Shown here one piece after another: positions 45,013 through 55,255 of a DNA stretch of 64,000 nt. The notes beneath the pieces were generated by a model. It was not told where the DNA came from and ran no database searches. It saw nothing but the letters and a program-made list of their open reading frames with translations. This DNA comes from Pseudomonas sp. Root71. Lineage in GTDB: Bacteria; Pseudomonadota; Gammaproteobacteria; Pseudomonadales; Pseudomonadaceae. Each line of letters begins with the position of its first letter. Positions within the stretch are counted from its first letter, which is position 1. The stretch lies in the NCBI RefSeq assembly GCF_001429045.1, contig NZ_LMHY01000025.1, positions 378,040-442,039 of the forward strand, given 5' to 3'. Both the position numbers and the translations under genes were made by a program.

Positions 45013-45080
45013 CTTCGCGAGCAAGCCCGCTCCCACATTTGGAATGCATTCCACCTGTGGGAGCGGGCTTGCTCGCGAAG
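45013..45080. repeat. Paired REP palindrome, family B
   Basis: TTCGCGAGCAAGCCCGCTCCCACA and the inverted TGTGGGAGCGGGCTTGCTCGCGAA, 20 bases apart, between convergent uraA and hemH. It overlaps almost to the hemH stop at 45084. Confidence 0.88.
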
Positions 45081-45083
45081 CTT

Positions 45084-46106
45084 TTAAAGCGCCAACGGCG
45101 CTCGCTCGCACAATGTACTCAATGCCCGAGCCCAATGCGGGTCATCGTTGAGGCACGGCACCAGCACCAGGTCCTCTCCCCCCGCTGCGCGGAATTGTTC
45201 CTTGCCGCGATCACCGATTTCTTCCAGGGTCTCGATGCAATCGGCAACGAACGCCGGGCACATCACCAGAATCTTTTTCACGCCGCTTTTGGCCAACTCA
45301 TCCAGGCGCGCCTCGGTATAGGGTTCAATCCATTTGGCGCGTCCCAGGCGCGACTGGAACGACACCGACCACTTGCCCTCAGGCAACCCCATGCGCTTGG
45401 CAAACTCTGCCGCCGTACGCAGGCACTGGGCGCGATAACAGGTGGCGACCACCGCCGGCGACGCTCCGGCGCAGCAATCACCGCCACCCTCGAAGCAGTG
45501 ACCGGGGTTGAGTTTCTTCAGATGCCGTTCCGGCAAGCCGTGAAAGCTCATCAGCAAGTGATCGAAATCCTGCTCCAGATAGGGCCGGGTCGTGGCCACC
45601 AACGCATCGAGGTATTCCGGTTGGTCGTAGAACGGCTGGAGCACCGACAACTGCACGTCGAGATTTTTCTCGCGCACCACGCGCCTGGCCTCCTCGATGA
45701 CCGTCGTCGTGGTGCTGTCGGCGAACTGTGGATAAAGCGGGGCCAGGGTAATTCGCTTGTGTCCCGCCACGACCAGGCGCACCAGCGTCGATTCAATCGA
45801 CGGTTCGCCGTAACGCATCGCCAATTCGACCGGACCGTGCTGCCATTGACTGATCATCGCTTGTTGCAGGCGACGGCTGAGCACCACCAGCGGCGAGCCC
45901 TCGTCCCACCAGATCGAGGCATAGGCATGGGCCGACTGCTCGGGACGCTTGATCAGGATCAGCGACACCAACAGCCGTCGAACCGGCCATGGCAAGTCGA
46001 TCACGTACGGGTCCATCAGAAATTGATTGAGGTAGCTGCGCACATCCGCCACCGAGGTGGAGGCAGGTGAACCCAGGTTGACCAGAAGCAACGCGTGATC
46101 GGTCAT
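45084..46106 (-). CDS. hemH: Ferrochelatase
   Basis: 340 residues from ATG 46106 ([20 protein letters not shown]). The ferrochelatase signature is visible as [13 protein letters not shown] with catalytic His, and [20 protein letters not shown] with the active-site Glu later in the chain. It inserts Fe(II) into protoporphyrin IX in the last step of heme synthesis. 13 bases after the TIGR01777 gene, so likely an operon. Confidence 0.94.
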   Translation of the reverse strand: MTDHALLLVNLGSPASTSVADVRSYLNQFLMDPYVIDLPWPVRRLLVSLILIKRPEQSAHAYASIWWDEGSPLVVLSRRLQQAMISQWQHGPVELAMRYGEPSIESTLVRLVVAGHKRITLAPLYPQFADSTTTTVIEEARRVVREKNLDVQLSVLQPFYDQPEYLDALVATTRPYLEQDFDHLLMSFHGLPERHLKKLNPGHCFEGGGDCCAGASPAVVATCYRAQCLRTAAEFAKRMGLPEGKWSVSFQSRLGRAKWIEPYTEARLDELAKSGVKKILVMCPAFVADCIETLEEIGDRGKEQFRAAGGEDLVLVPCLNDDPHWARALSTLCERAPLAL

Positions 46107-46119
46107 GCAACGTCCTATT

Positions 46120-47022
46120 TCAAAGGCGACTGGACAGATCGTCCAAAGCCGCGCGCAAATCCGTGAACTTAAAAGTGAAACCAGCCTGTAACAAACGCAC
46201 CGGAGTGGCGCGCTGGCCACCCAGCAATAACAGCGACAACTCGCCCAACCCCACCTTCAATACGAAGGCCGGCATCGGCATGAACGTCGGGCGATGCAAT
46301 ACGCTGCCCAGCGCCTCGGCAAACTCGCGGTTGCGCACCGGTTTGGGCGCGCACGCATTATAGGGACCGCTGGCCTCGTTGCGATGCAGAAGAAAATCAA
46401 TCAGGGCGATTTGATCGTCGATATGAATCCACGGCATCCACTGCCGGCCGTTGCCTATCGGCCCTCCCAGGCCCAGTTTGAACGGCAGTAACAGACGCGA
46501 CAAAAAGCCGCCCTGCGCCGACAGCACCAACCCGGTTCGAATGAGGATGACGCGAATGCCCAACGCCTCAGCCCGCTGCGCGGTCTCTTCCCAGGCGATG
46601 CATAACTGGCTGGCGAAATCATCGATGACCGGTGGCGACTCTTCGGTCAACTCACGTTCGCCACCATCGCCATACCAACCAACAGCGGAACCGGAGATCA
46701 GCACCCGGGGTTTCTGTTCGCGGCTTTCCAGCCAGGCCAGCAGGGTTTCGGTCAGCGAGATGCGACTGCTCCACAACAGGGCTTTGCGTTTGTGCGTCCA
46801 GGGCCGGGCGGCAATCGGCGCACCGGCAAGATTGATAATCCCATCGACAGGTTCCTGCCCGAGATCCTCCAAACGGGCAATTCCACGCACTTGGGCACCA
46901 CATATTTTCGCGACATTTTCAGGTTGGCGACTCCAGACTGTCAGGCGATGACCTTGGCCCAACCAGTGCCGGCAGAGCTGACGTCCTATCAAACCAGTAC
47001 CGCCGGTCAGCAATATGTGCAT
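46120..47022 (-). CDS. TIGR01777 family NAD(P)-binding epimerase (YfcH-like)
   Basis: 300 residues. Rossmann motif [22 protein letters not shown] at the N-terminus, [11 protein letters not shown] with the SDR Tyr, and DUF1731 C-terminal region [20 protein letters not shown] to [22 protein letters not shown]. The family is uncharacterised in function. Precedes hemH on the same strand; its upstream region faces the light-response cluster. Confidence 0.88.
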   Translation of the reverse strand: MHILLTGGTGLIGRQLCRHWLGQGHRLTVWSRQPENVAKICGAQVRGIARLEDLGQEPVDGIINLAGAPIAARPWTHKRKALLWSSRISLTETLLAWLESREQKPRVLISGSAVGWYGDGGERELTEESPPVIDDFASQLCIAWEETAQRAEALGIRVILIRTGLVLSAQGGFLSRLLLPFKLGLGGPIGNGRQWMPWIHIDDQIALIDFLLHRNEASGPYNACAPKPVRNREFAEALGSVLHRPTFMPMPAFVLKVGLGELSLLLLGGQRATPVRLLQAGFTFKFTDLRAALDDLSSRL

Positions 47023-47143
47023 GACTTCTTCCTCGCGTGGCGTTTTACCTTGTCCATTAGTCTATTTTTATAAGCAGGGATCTTTGGTATCGAGCAGGCT
47101 CTATGTTTAACAATAGGCCAAGCTGTCAGATCGAGAACGCTAA

Positions 47144-48205
<1,062 letters not shown>

Positions 48206-48263
48206 AGGGCATCGATCCGAGCAAATCGCTGCTGTCGCCTTGGACAGCAGCCCGCCAAAAACC

Positions 48264-48337
48264 TATACAAAAAATTTGACTTGTATAACTTCGAATCTAT
48301 GATGAAGTTATCTTGTACAGACGCGAATGTTTGTACA
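48264..48337 (+). promoter_or_regulatory. Operator/promoter region of the photolyase operon
   Basis: TATACAA-AAAATTTGAC-TTGTATA at 48264-48287 is a perfect 7-bp inverted repeat with a 10-base spacer. TTGACT (48276-48281), 16 bases, TATGAT (48298-48303) form the promoter, whose -35 lies in the box. Two direct TGTACAG copies follow, at about 48313-48319 and 48331-48337, 18 bases apart. The arrangement fits a repressor blocking RNA polymerase. Confidence 0.65.
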
Positions 48338-48359
48338 GGTTCAGATTCGAGGTGCTCCG

Positions 48360-49319
48360 ATGCTCCACTCCCCCGCCAAACCGAAAATCGCCATCAGCGC
48401 CTGCCTGATGGGCCTTGATGTGCGCTACAACGGCGGGCACAAAGAGTCGCGGCTGTGCAGCCGCACCCTCACTGACTACTTCGATTTCATCCCGGTCTGC
48501 CCGGAAGTGGCCATCGGCCTGGGTGTACCGCGCCAACCGATTCGACTGGTGGGCAGCGCGGATCAACCCGAAGCCGTGGGCACCCTCGATCACAAGCTTA
48601 ACGTGACGCAACCACTGGACACCTACGGCCGGGACATGGCAGCGCAGTTGGGGGATATCTGCGGCTATATTTTCATGCAAAATTCCCCGTCCTGCGGGCT
48701 GGAGCGGGTCAAGGTCTACCACGCCAACGGCGCGCGGGCGGACAGAGACGGGCGCGGGATCTATGCCCGGGCCTTCTGCCTGCGGCACCCGGACTTGCCG
48801 GTGGAGGAAGACGGTCGGCTCAACGATCCGGTGCTACGGGAAAACTTCCTTACCCGGGTGTTCGCCTACGGCGCCTGGCAGCAATTGCGCCAGCAGGGCA
48901 TGACCCGGCGTGGTCTCACGGACTTTCACTCGCGCTACAAATACCTGCTGATGGCCCACAACCCGGTGCAGTACAAAACCCTGGGCCACCTGCTGGGCAA
49001 CATGGGCAAAACCGATCCGCATGAACTGGGCCCCCGCTATTTCAGCGAACTGATGGCGGCGCTGAAAAAATGCGCCACCCGCCGTACTCACACCAACGTC
49101 CTGCAACACCTCAGCGGCTACCTGAAACAGGCCATCAGCGGCGAAGACAAGCAGGAAGTGCAGCACGTGATCAGCCAGTACCGCCTGGGCATCGTGCCGC
49201 TGGTGGTGCCGCTGACGCTGCTCAAGCATCACTTTCGCCAACACCCCGATCCGTACATCGCACAGCAGGTTTACCTGCAACCGCACCCGGAAAACCTCAG
49301 CCTGCGAAACGCCATCTGA
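48360..49319 (+). CDS. DUF523/DUF1722 fusion (YbgA-like) protein
   Basis: 319 residues from ATG 48360, with CGAGG 10 bases upstream. N-terminal DUF523 about residues 8-150 with AISACLMGLDVRYNGGHKESRL and Cys pairs (CPEV; FMQNSPSCGLERVKVY). C-terminal DUF1722 about 180-300 (DFHSRYKYLLMAHNPVQYKTLG). The family is often in photolyase operons and has been linked to thiouracil-type or radical chemistry, but function is not proven. Its stop overlaps the regulator start (TGATG). Confidence 0.88.
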   Translation: MLHSPAKPKIAISACLMGLDVRYNGGHKESRLCSRTLTDYFDFIPVCPEVAIGLGVPRQPIRLVGSADQPEAVGTLDHKLNVTQPLDTYGRDMAAQLGDICGYIFMQNSPSCGLERVKVYHANGARADRDGRGIYARAFCLRHPDLPVEEDGRLNDPVLRENFLTRVFAYGAWQQLRQQGMTRRGLTDFHSRYKYLLMAHNPVQYKTLGHLLGNMGKTDPHELGPRYFSELMAALKKCATRRTHTNVLQHLSGYLKQAISGEDKQEVQHVISQYRLGIVPLVVPLTLLKHHFRQHPDPYIAQQVYLQPHPENLSLRNAI

Positions 49320-50260
49320 TGAAAAAAGGACTCGACACCAGCGCCCGCGAAGACCTCGGCGATGACTTTAAAAAGGCGCTGGACGAAGGCTGGCTGCCGA
49401 TCCGTGAAGTGGCGCGGCAAACCGGGGTCAATGCCGTGACCTTGCGCGCCTGGGAGCGGCGCTATGGTCTGATCGTGCCGCTGCGCACGCCCAAGGGCCA
49501 TCGGTTGTTCTCGGCCGACCACGTACAACGCATCCAGACCATCCTCACCTGGCTCAACCGTGGCGTTGCCGTCAGCCAGGTCAAGCCATTGCTCGACACG
49601 CCTCAAGCCTTCAGCGAGTCCGTCGACAACGATTGGCACGCCTTGCTGCAAACGTTACTGCTGGCGGTCAGCCGATTGCAGGAGCGTGCCCTGGACGACA
49701 GCGTCAATCAGGCGATGGCGCTGTATCCGCCGCGAACCCTGTGCGAGCAATTGCTGATGCCCTTGCTGGCCGCTCTGGAGCAACGCTGGCAAGGCCAGTT
49801 CGGGGCGCAGATGGAGCGGGGCTTTTTTTGTGCCTGGCTGCGCAGCAAGTTCGGTGCGCGCATCTACCATAACAACCGTCAGTTGCGCACCGCGCCGTTG
49901 CTGCTGGTCAACCATTCGGACCTGCCCATGGAACCGCACCTGTGGCTCACGGCTTGGCTGGTCAGCAGTGCGGATTGCCCGGTGGAGGTCTTCGACTGGC
50001 CGCTGCCTGTCGGCGAACTGGCACTGGCAGTCGAACTTCTGCAACCCCGCGGGGTTCTGCTGTACTCAAGCAAAGCCCTGAATCCGGCGCAACTGCCGAA
50101 ACTTTTCAAAGGCGTCAGTTGCCCAAAAATGATTGCCGGACCAACGGTATGCATCCACCACGCCGAGTTGTCTGCAAGTACTGCCGAGATCGCTGATTTG
50201 TACCTGGCCGAAGATCCGTTGTCGGCACATCAGGCACTCGTTCAGCGAGGACTGATTTAA
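49319..50260 (+). CDS. MerR-family light-response regulator (LitR/PplR-like)
   Basis: 313 residues, ATG 49319 overlapping the previous stop. N-terminal MerR winged helix about 25-95 (LPIREVARQTGVNAVTLRAWERRYGLIVPLRTPKGHRLFSADHVQRI). The C-terminal part has the helical bundle and Rossmann-like region of CarH/LitR. The CarH adenosyl-B12 ligands are not present: the W-x9-EH motif reads W..MERGFF and no DxHxxG is seen. P. putida PplR1, at the same locus, is a class II LitR of this type. It likely represses the photolyase operon through the nearby boxes. Confidence 0.85.
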   Translation: MKKGLDTSAREDLGDDFKKALDEGWLPIREVARQTGVNAVTLRAWERRYGLIVPLRTPKGHRLFSADHVQRIQTILTWLNRGVAVSQVKPLLDTPQAFSESVDNDWHALLQTLLLAVSRLQERALDDSVNQAMALYPPRTLCEQLLMPLLAALEQRWQGQFGAQMERGFFCAWLRSKFGARIYHNNRQLRTAPLLLVNHSDLPMEPHLWLTAWLVSSADCPVEVFDWPLPVGELALAVELLQPRGVLLYSSKALNPAQLPKLFKGVSCPKMIAGPTVCIHHAELSASTAEIADLYLAEDPLSAHQALVQRGLI

Positions 50261-51724
50261 ATGGATCCCGTGGATAACAAAATGCAATTGATCTGGCTGC
50301 GCAGCGACTTGCGCCTGCATGACAACACCGCCCTCTCGGCCGCCGCGGCTCGCGGCCCGTGCGTGGCGGTGTATCTGCTGAGTCCGGAACAATGGCTGGT
50401 ACACGATGATGCGCCCTGCAAAGTGGACTTCTGGCTGCGTAACCTGCGCGAAATGAGCCGCGAGCTGGGTCAACTGAACATTCCCCTGCTGATCCGCCAG
50501 GCTCCCCGCTGGGATGACGTGCCCAGCGTATTGCTGAACCTGTGCCGAGAGTGGCAGGTCGACGCGTTGCACCTCAACGAGGAATACGGCATCCACGAGT
50601 CCCGTCGCGATGCAGCGGTCGCCCGGACGCTACAGGCCGAAGGCATCGAAGTTCACCGCTACCTCGATCAATTGCTGTTCAGGCCCGGGAGCGTGCTGAC
50701 CCGCACCGGCACTTACTTCCAGGTCTTCAGCCAGTTCCGCAAAGTCTGCTACGAGCGCCTGCACCACTCGCTGCCCAGCCTGGTAGGGGCGCCGCACAAA
50801 CAAGCGCCGCTGAACATTGCCAGCGATGCGATCCCCTTGAGGATCGACGGTTTCGCAACACCTGCTGCTAACCTGCGCAACCTGTGGCCGGCGGGAGAAG
50901 CCGCAGCCCGGCATCGCCTCGACAGCTTTAGCGATGCACAGATCGAGCACTATCAAAGCGAACGGGATTTCCCGGCGAAGCCCGGTACCAGTCAGCTCTC
51001 GGCCTATCTCGCCGCCGGGGTGATTTCTGTACGCCAATGCCTGCACGCGGCCTTGAACAGCAATCAAGGTGAATTCGAAAGCGGCAAGACCGGCGCCGTC
51101 ACCTGGATCAACGAACTGCTGTGGCGCGAGTTTTACAAACACATCCTGGTGGGTTACCCACGGGTTTCCCGGCACCGCGCGTTTCGTCCGGAAACCGAAG
51201 CCCTGGCCTGGCGCAACGCCCCAGAAGAACTGGCCGCCTGGCAACAGGCGCGTACCGGCTTGCCGATCATCGACGCCGCCATGCGCCAACTGCTGGCAAC
51301 CGGCTGGATGCACAACCGCCTGCGCATGGTGGTGGCGATGTTCCTGACCAAAAACCTGCTGATCGACTGGCGCGAAGGCGAACGCTTTTTCATGCGTCAC
51401 CTGATTGACGGCGACCTGGCGGCGAACAATGGTGGCTGGCAGTGGAGTTCGTCCACCGGCACCGACTCGGCGCCTTACTTCCGGATTTTCAACCCGTTGA
51501 GCCAGTCGGAAAAATTCGACCCCGAAGGCGTGTTCATTAAGCAGTGGTTGCCGGAACTGGCCGGACTGAACAAAAAGGACGTGCACAACCCCGCCAATCT
51601 CGGCGGCCTTTTCGGTGTTGTGGATTACCCCCCACCGATCGTCGACTTGAGCGCTTCCCGTACGCGTGCGTTGACGGTATTCAAAAACCTGCCCTTGCGG
51701 CAGTATGCCGCCGTTGGATCATGA
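50261..51724 (+). CDS. phrB: Cyclobutane pyrimidine dimer photolyase
   Basis: 487 residues if started at ATG 50261, directly after the regulator stop, with CGAGG 11 bases upstream; ATG 50282 (MQLIWLRSDLRLHDN) gives the usual N-terminus and is an alternative. N-terminal antenna-binding Rossmann domain, then the FAD-binding domain with INELLWREFYKHILVGYPRV, PIIDAAMRQLLATGWMHNRLRM, and the catalytic DLAANNGGWQWSSSTGTDSAPYFRIFNP (electron-transfer Trp, N..D). Repairs UV dimers with blue light. Confidence 0.95.
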   Translation: MDPVDNKMQLIWLRSDLRLHDNTALSAAAARGPCVAVYLLSPEQWLVHDDAPCKVDFWLRNLREMSRELGQLNIPLLIRQAPRWDDVPSVLLNLCREWQVDALHLNEEYGIHESRRDAAVARTLQAEGIEVHRYLDQLLFRPGSVLTRTGTYFQVFSQFRKVCYERLHHSLPSLVGAPHKQAPLNIASDAIPLRIDGFATPAANLRNLWPAGEAAARHRLDSFSDAQIEHYQSERDFPAKPGTSQLSAYLAAGVISVRQCLHAALNSNQGEFESGKTGAVTWINELLWREFYKHILVGYPRVSRHRAFRPETEALAWRNAPEELAAWQQARTGLPIIDAAMRQLLATGWMHNRLRMVVAMFLTKNLLIDWREGERFFMRHLIDGDLAANNGGWQWSSSTGTDSAPYFRIFNPLSQSEKFDPEGVFIKQWLPELAGLNKKDVHNPANLGGLFGVVDYPPPIVDLSASRTRALTVFKNLPLRQYAAVGS

Positions 51725-51825
51725 ATTATCGCCTCCGGGATGACTTCGATGCCGGGGCTTTGCATGATGGACATTTACCCGTATTGGGCCGGGCAATTGC
51801 CCGGCTGAAAAGGAGATTGGGATGA
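51721..51825 (+). CDS. 34-codon ORF coupled between phrB and the SDR gene
   Basis: MNYRLRDDFDAGALHDGHLP.. to RLKRRLG, stop TGA 51823-51825. Its ATG overlaps the phrB stop (ATGA) and its stop overlaps the SDR ATG (GGATGA). Codons are all common Pseudomonas ones. The AAAGGAG ribosome site of the SDR lies inside its 3' end. It may be a small protein or only the translational bridge between neighbours. Confidence 0.55.
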   Translation: MNYRLRDDFDAGALHDGHLPVLGRAIARLKRRLG

Positions 51826-52604
51826 GTCGTACGCTCGCACGACGATACTGGCTGACCGGTGCCAGCAGTGGCATTGGTGCCGCCCTGGCCGAAGAAATCC
51901 TCAAAACCGGTGCGCACCTGGCCGTCAGTTCGCGCACCGTGGCACCACTGAAAGACTTGTCGCTCCGTTACCCGGGGCAGGTGCTGGTGGTCGCCGGAGA
52001 CCTGACCAACAGCCAGACCGTGCGCGAGATCGGCGAGCAGATTGCCGAAGACTGGGGCTCGCTGGACACCGTGATACTCAACGCCGGTACCTGCGAGTAC
52101 GTGGATGCCAAGCAGTTCGATGCGTCGATTGTCGAGCACGTGGTGCGTACCAACCTGTTGGCCAGCAGTTATTGCATCGAGGCCGCCCTGCCTTTGCTGC
52201 GGGCCGGTACCGCACCGCATATGATCGCCATGGCCAGCACGGTGACTTACCTGCCACTGCCCAAGGCAGAAGCCTGCGGCACCTCAAAGGCCGGGCTGCG
52301 TTACCTGTTCGAGTCACTGCGCATCGACCTGGCCCCGGAAGGCATAGAACTCACGGTGATCAGCCCCGGGTTTGTCGAGACGCCGCTGACAGCGAAAAAC
52401 GACTCCTCCATGGCTTTGAGCTGGCCGGTGGAGAAAGCCGCGCGGCACATCTTCGAAAAACTCAAGGACCGCCCGCTGGAAATCGCTTTCCCGGCGGCGT
52501 TCATGGGCGCCCTCTGGCCACTCGCCAAACGGCCGGACCAAGTGAAACTGGAAATCGGCAAGCGCATGATACGCAGCCAGCCGCCGATCAAGGATCAACC
52601 CTGA
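51822..52604 (+). CDS. Short-chain dehydrogenase with altered catalytic site
   Basis: 260 residues. NAD(P)-binding YWLTGASSGIGAALAEEIL, LNAGTCEYVDA and SPGFVETPLT. The catalytic Ser is present in MASTVTYLPLP, and the YxxxK position reads AEACGTSKAG: a Cys (TGC) replaces the expected Tyr (TAC) four residues before Lys. Part of the photolyase cluster by coupling to the 34-codon ORF. Substrate unknown; the substitution may make it a non-catalytic or redirected member. Confidence 0.85.
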   Translation: MSRTLARRYWLTGASSGIGAALAEEILKTGAHLAVSSRTVAPLKDLSLRYPGQVLVVAGDLTNSQTVREIGEQIAEDWGSLDTVILNAGTCEYVDAKQFDASIVEHVVRTNLLASSYCIEAALPLLRAGTAPHMIAMASTVTYLPLPKAEACGTSKAGLRYLFESLRIDLAPEGIELTVISPGFVETPLTAKNDSSMALSWPVEKAARHIFEKLKDRPLEIAFPAAFMGALWPLAKRPDQVKLEIGKRMIRSQPPIKDQP

Positions 52605-52703
52605 AAATCGCCATTATCGGCATCGGTATCCCGGACGTTCCGATACTTGAGCGTCCGTCCGACCTTTCACACAGCACCCGGTGACTGCCTTACACTGCGC
52701 ACC

Positions 52704-53009
52704 ATGAAAACCATCCCCCATACGCAAATCGCGGAACCCGCAGTCACCTGCTCGACCTGCGCGGCCTGCTGCTGCCAGCTCGAAGTCATGCTGATCACCG
52801 ATACGGGCGTGCCTGAACGGTTCATCGATACCGATGACTGGGGTGGGGAAGTGATGCTGCGCCTGGATGACGGCTGGTGTGCCGCGCTGGATCGCAACAC
52901 GATGATGTGCACCATCTACGAAAAACGCCCGCTGATCTGCCGGGAGTTCGAGATGGGCGCACCGGAGTGCATCGAAGAGCGCCAGGGGATTTCGACGGCG
53001 TATCGCTAG
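52704..53009 (+). CDS. YkgJ-family cysteine-cluster protein
   Basis: 101 residues from ATG 52704. Cys-rich metal-cluster motif CSTCAACCCQLEV (residues about 13-25), then CTIYEKRPLICREFEMGAPEC, the typical YkgJ/UPF0153 second cluster. Family of unknown function predicted to bind zinc or iron-sulfur. No ribosome site is clear. Confidence 0.8.
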   Translation: MKTIPHTQIAEPAVTCSTCAACCCQLEVMLITDTGVPERFIDTDDWGGEVMLRLDDGWCAALDRNTMMCTIYEKRPLICREFEMGAPECIEERQGISTAYR

Positions 53010-53030
53010 TTTGAAGTTGTCCCAATACCA

Positions 53031-53056
53031 ATGTGGGAGCAAGCCCGCTCCCACAT
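53031..53056. repeat. Single REP palindrome, family B
   Basis: TGTGGGAGCAAGCCCGCTCCCACA, a near-perfect palindrome, between YkgJ-like and the convergent pagL. Confidence 0.8.
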
Positions 53057-53074
53057 TTAGTAAAGCGTTGCGCC

Positions 53075-53593
53075 TTACAACGGCATCGTGTAATGCAATG
53101 CGTAACTTTCTACACCATCGTTCGGAGTGGTGATCCCGGCATTGGAATAGTGCGTCGCGCGGACCCCGACTTCATGCCCGCCGGCAAAGCGCAAACCGAA
53201 ACCAAAGCGGTCTTCAAACTGGAAGGCGCTGCCCAGATCGTTGTTTTCGACTTCGGTGCTGGCAAAGGCTGCCACGCCAACCCCAAACTCGATGTAGGGT
53301 TTGACGTTCTGGCCGGAAAATTCATAAACAAGCACGGGCGAGAACGACAGGCTGTGGTTACTGGATGTCTTGTCACCTTCCCAATAGGTGTAGGCGCCGT
53401 CCCAATAACCGGTCAGACGACCCACGTCACTCTGACACCAGCTCTGGTCCCAATCGAATTGCATCCCCAATCGATAGGTCATGGTCGACTCGCCGGTTTG
53501 CCCCACGGCAAACTCCACACCTGCCGCCTGCGCGGTAAAAGTGTGCCCCAAAAGTGCGGCCGCAATCGCGGCCAAGCAGAATAGTCGCTTCAC
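53075..53593 (-). CDS. pagL: Lipid A 3-O-deacylase PagL
   Basis: 172 residues with a GTG start at 53593, preceded by AAAGGAAG 7 bases upstream; upstream in-frame ATG at 53650 has no signal peptide at its start. Signal peptide KRLFCLAAIAAALLGHTFTAQA. An 8-stranded outer-membrane barrel; the catalytic His-Ser-Glu triad appears in THYSNAGITTPNDGVE. PagL removes the 3-hydroxyacyl chain from the 3-position of lipid A. In P. aeruginosa it lies next to murI and phr too. Confidence 0.9.
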   Translation of the reverse strand: MKRLFCLAAIAAALLGHTFTAQAAGVEFAVGQTGESTMTYRLGMQFDWDQSWCQSDVGRLTGYWDGAYTYWEGDKTSSNHSLSFSPVLVYEFSGQNVKPYIEFGVGVAAFASTEVENNDLGSAFQFEDRFGFGLRFAGGHEVGVRATHYSNAGITTPNDGVESYALHYTMPL

Positions 53594-53715
53594 TTGAAAC
53601 TTCCTTTTGCGAACGATTTCGTATGGTTTTTTTGTTGCCAAGCCCTGCAAAACTATAGAAGTCAGCGATTTATCAGAAGTTCACCCGACTCTTCGTATTC
53701 CCCCCGGACAGCCTT

Positions 53716-54507
53716 CTACCTGCTGAAGCTTCGCACAACGCCAGCCGTATTCCACAATATCGGCAAGATATTTCTGAAATGTAGCGGATCGGCGCTGGTC
53801 CAGAACTGTGCCTCACGGGCCGGCCCATCGGCGAGCAGCTCGCCTTCGGCCAGCAGACGCTGAAGTTGCCGCGCGACGGCGGCGCCGGTGTCGATCAGGC
53901 TGATGTCCTCGGGGATCATCTGCCGCAGCATCGGCTTGAGAAAGGGGTAGTGGGTGCAGCCGAGAATCAGGGTGTCCGCGCCGGCAGCCAGCAGTGGCCG
54001 AACATATCCAGCCAACAGCTGACGCAACTCCGGGCTGCGCAGGTCGCCGTTTTCAATCAGCTCCACCAGCCCGGGGCAGGGCTGGGTGATCACTTTCACG
54101 TCCGTGGCGAAGCGGTCGAGCAACGCGGCGAACTTGGCGCTCTGCAAGGTACCGGTGGTGGCCAGCACCCCCACCACGCCGGAGCGGGTTGCGGCGGCGG
54201 CCGGCTTGACTGCCGGCTCCATGCCAACGATGGGCCATTCTGGATAGTCGCGACGCAAGTCGGCGACACCGGCAACCGTCGCCGTGTTACACGCCAGCAC
54301 CAAGGCCTTGGCGCCCTGTTGCCGAAAGAAGTCGGCCATCACGCTGCAACGCTGCCGGATAAATTCCGGGGTTTTCTCGCCGTAGGGAACATTCCCGCAG
54401 TCGGCGACGTACAGCAGAGATTCATTAGGCAGCAAACGCTGGATCTCGGCCAGTACCGAGAGCCCGCCGACACCGGAGTCGAACACGCCAATCGGCGCTT
54501 CACGCAT
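53716..54507 (-). CDS. murI: Glutamate racemase
   Basis: 263 residues from ATG 54507 ([22 protein letters not shown]). The two active-site Cys are in [15 protein letters not shown] and [11 protein letters not shown], with the DSGVGG phosphate-loop-like motif at the start. It makes D-glutamate for peptidoglycan. Start overlaps the moeB 3' end by 8 bases, so the murI-moeB-prmC-prfA-hemA genes form one tightly packed operon. Confidence 0.95.
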   Translation of the reverse strand: MREAPIGVFDSGVGGLSVLAEIQRLLPNESLLYVADCGNVPYGEKTPEFIRQRCSVMADFFRQQGAKALVLACNTATVAGVADLRRDYPEWPIVGMEPAVKPAAAATRSGVVGVLATTGTLQSAKFAALLDRFATDVKVITQPCPGLVELIENGDLRSPELRQLLAGYVRPLLAAGADTLILGCTHYPFLKPMLRQMIPEDISLIDTGAAVARQLQRLLAEGELLADGPAREAQFWTSADPLHFRNILPILWNTAGVVRSFSR

Positions 54508-55255
54508 GTTTCGACCCACAGACACTGCAGCCCGGATCGCGCTTGACCCGCAATTCACGGAAGCGCGTGCCCAAGGCATCGATCAACAGCAGGCGCCCCA
54601 CTAACGGCTCGCCGAATCCGGCCAGCAACTTCAGCGCTTCAAGCGCTTGCAGACTGCCGACCAGCCCCACCAGCGGACCGACCACGCCGGCCTCGCTACA
54701 GGTCAATTCGGCTTCGCTGCCGTGCCCGTATAAACAGTGGTAGCACGGACTCTCCGGTCGACGCGGATCGAACACCGACAGTTGCCCTTCGAGGCGAATC
54801 GCCGCACCGCTGACCAGCGGTTTGCCGGCCGCCACGCAAGCGGCATTGACCGCTTCACGGGTGGAAAAATTGTCGGAACAATCGAGGACCAGATCCACCC
54901 CGCCCACCACGGCGGCCAGGGAGTCCTCATCCAGCGCAGCGCGATGGGCGATCAGTTGAATCTCGGGATTGATCGCGCCCAGGCGCTTGAGCGCCGAATC
55001 GACCTTGGTCATGCCGACGCTGTCGGTGTCGTGAATGATCTGGCGTTGCAGGTTGGTCAGGTCGACCGTGTCGAAGTCCGCCAGGTGCAACTCGCCAACC
55101 CCGGCGGCCGCCAGATACAGCGCCACGGGCGCGCCAAGGCCGCCAAGGCCGACGATCAATACGCGGCTTTGCTTGAGCCGCAACTGGCCGTCGATATCGA
55201 TGTGTTGCAGCAGAATCTGCCGGCTGTAACGCAACAATTCCTGATCATTCAGCAC
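54500..55255 (-). CDS. moeB: Molybdopterin-synthase adenylyltransferase
   Basis: 251 residues. Adenylation site [23 protein letters not shown], and [16 protein letters not shown]; zinc Cys pairs CYHCLYG and CSVCGSKHA at the C-terminus. It adenylates the C-terminal Gly of MoaD for molybdopterin synthesis. Overlaps prmC and murI by a few bases each. Confidence 0.92.
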   Translation of the reverse strand: MLNDQELLRYSRQILLQHIDIDGQLRLKQSRVLIVGLGGLGAPVALYLAAAGVGELHLADFDTVDLTNLQRQIIHDTDSVGMTKVDSALKRLGAINPEIQLIAHRAALDEDSLAAVVGGVDLVLDCSDNFSTREAVNAACVAAGKPLVSGAAIRLEGQLSVFDPRRPESPCYHCLYGHGSEAELTCSEAGVVGPLVGLVGSLQALEALKLLAGFGEPLVGRLLLIDALGTRFRELRVKRDPGCSVCGSKHA

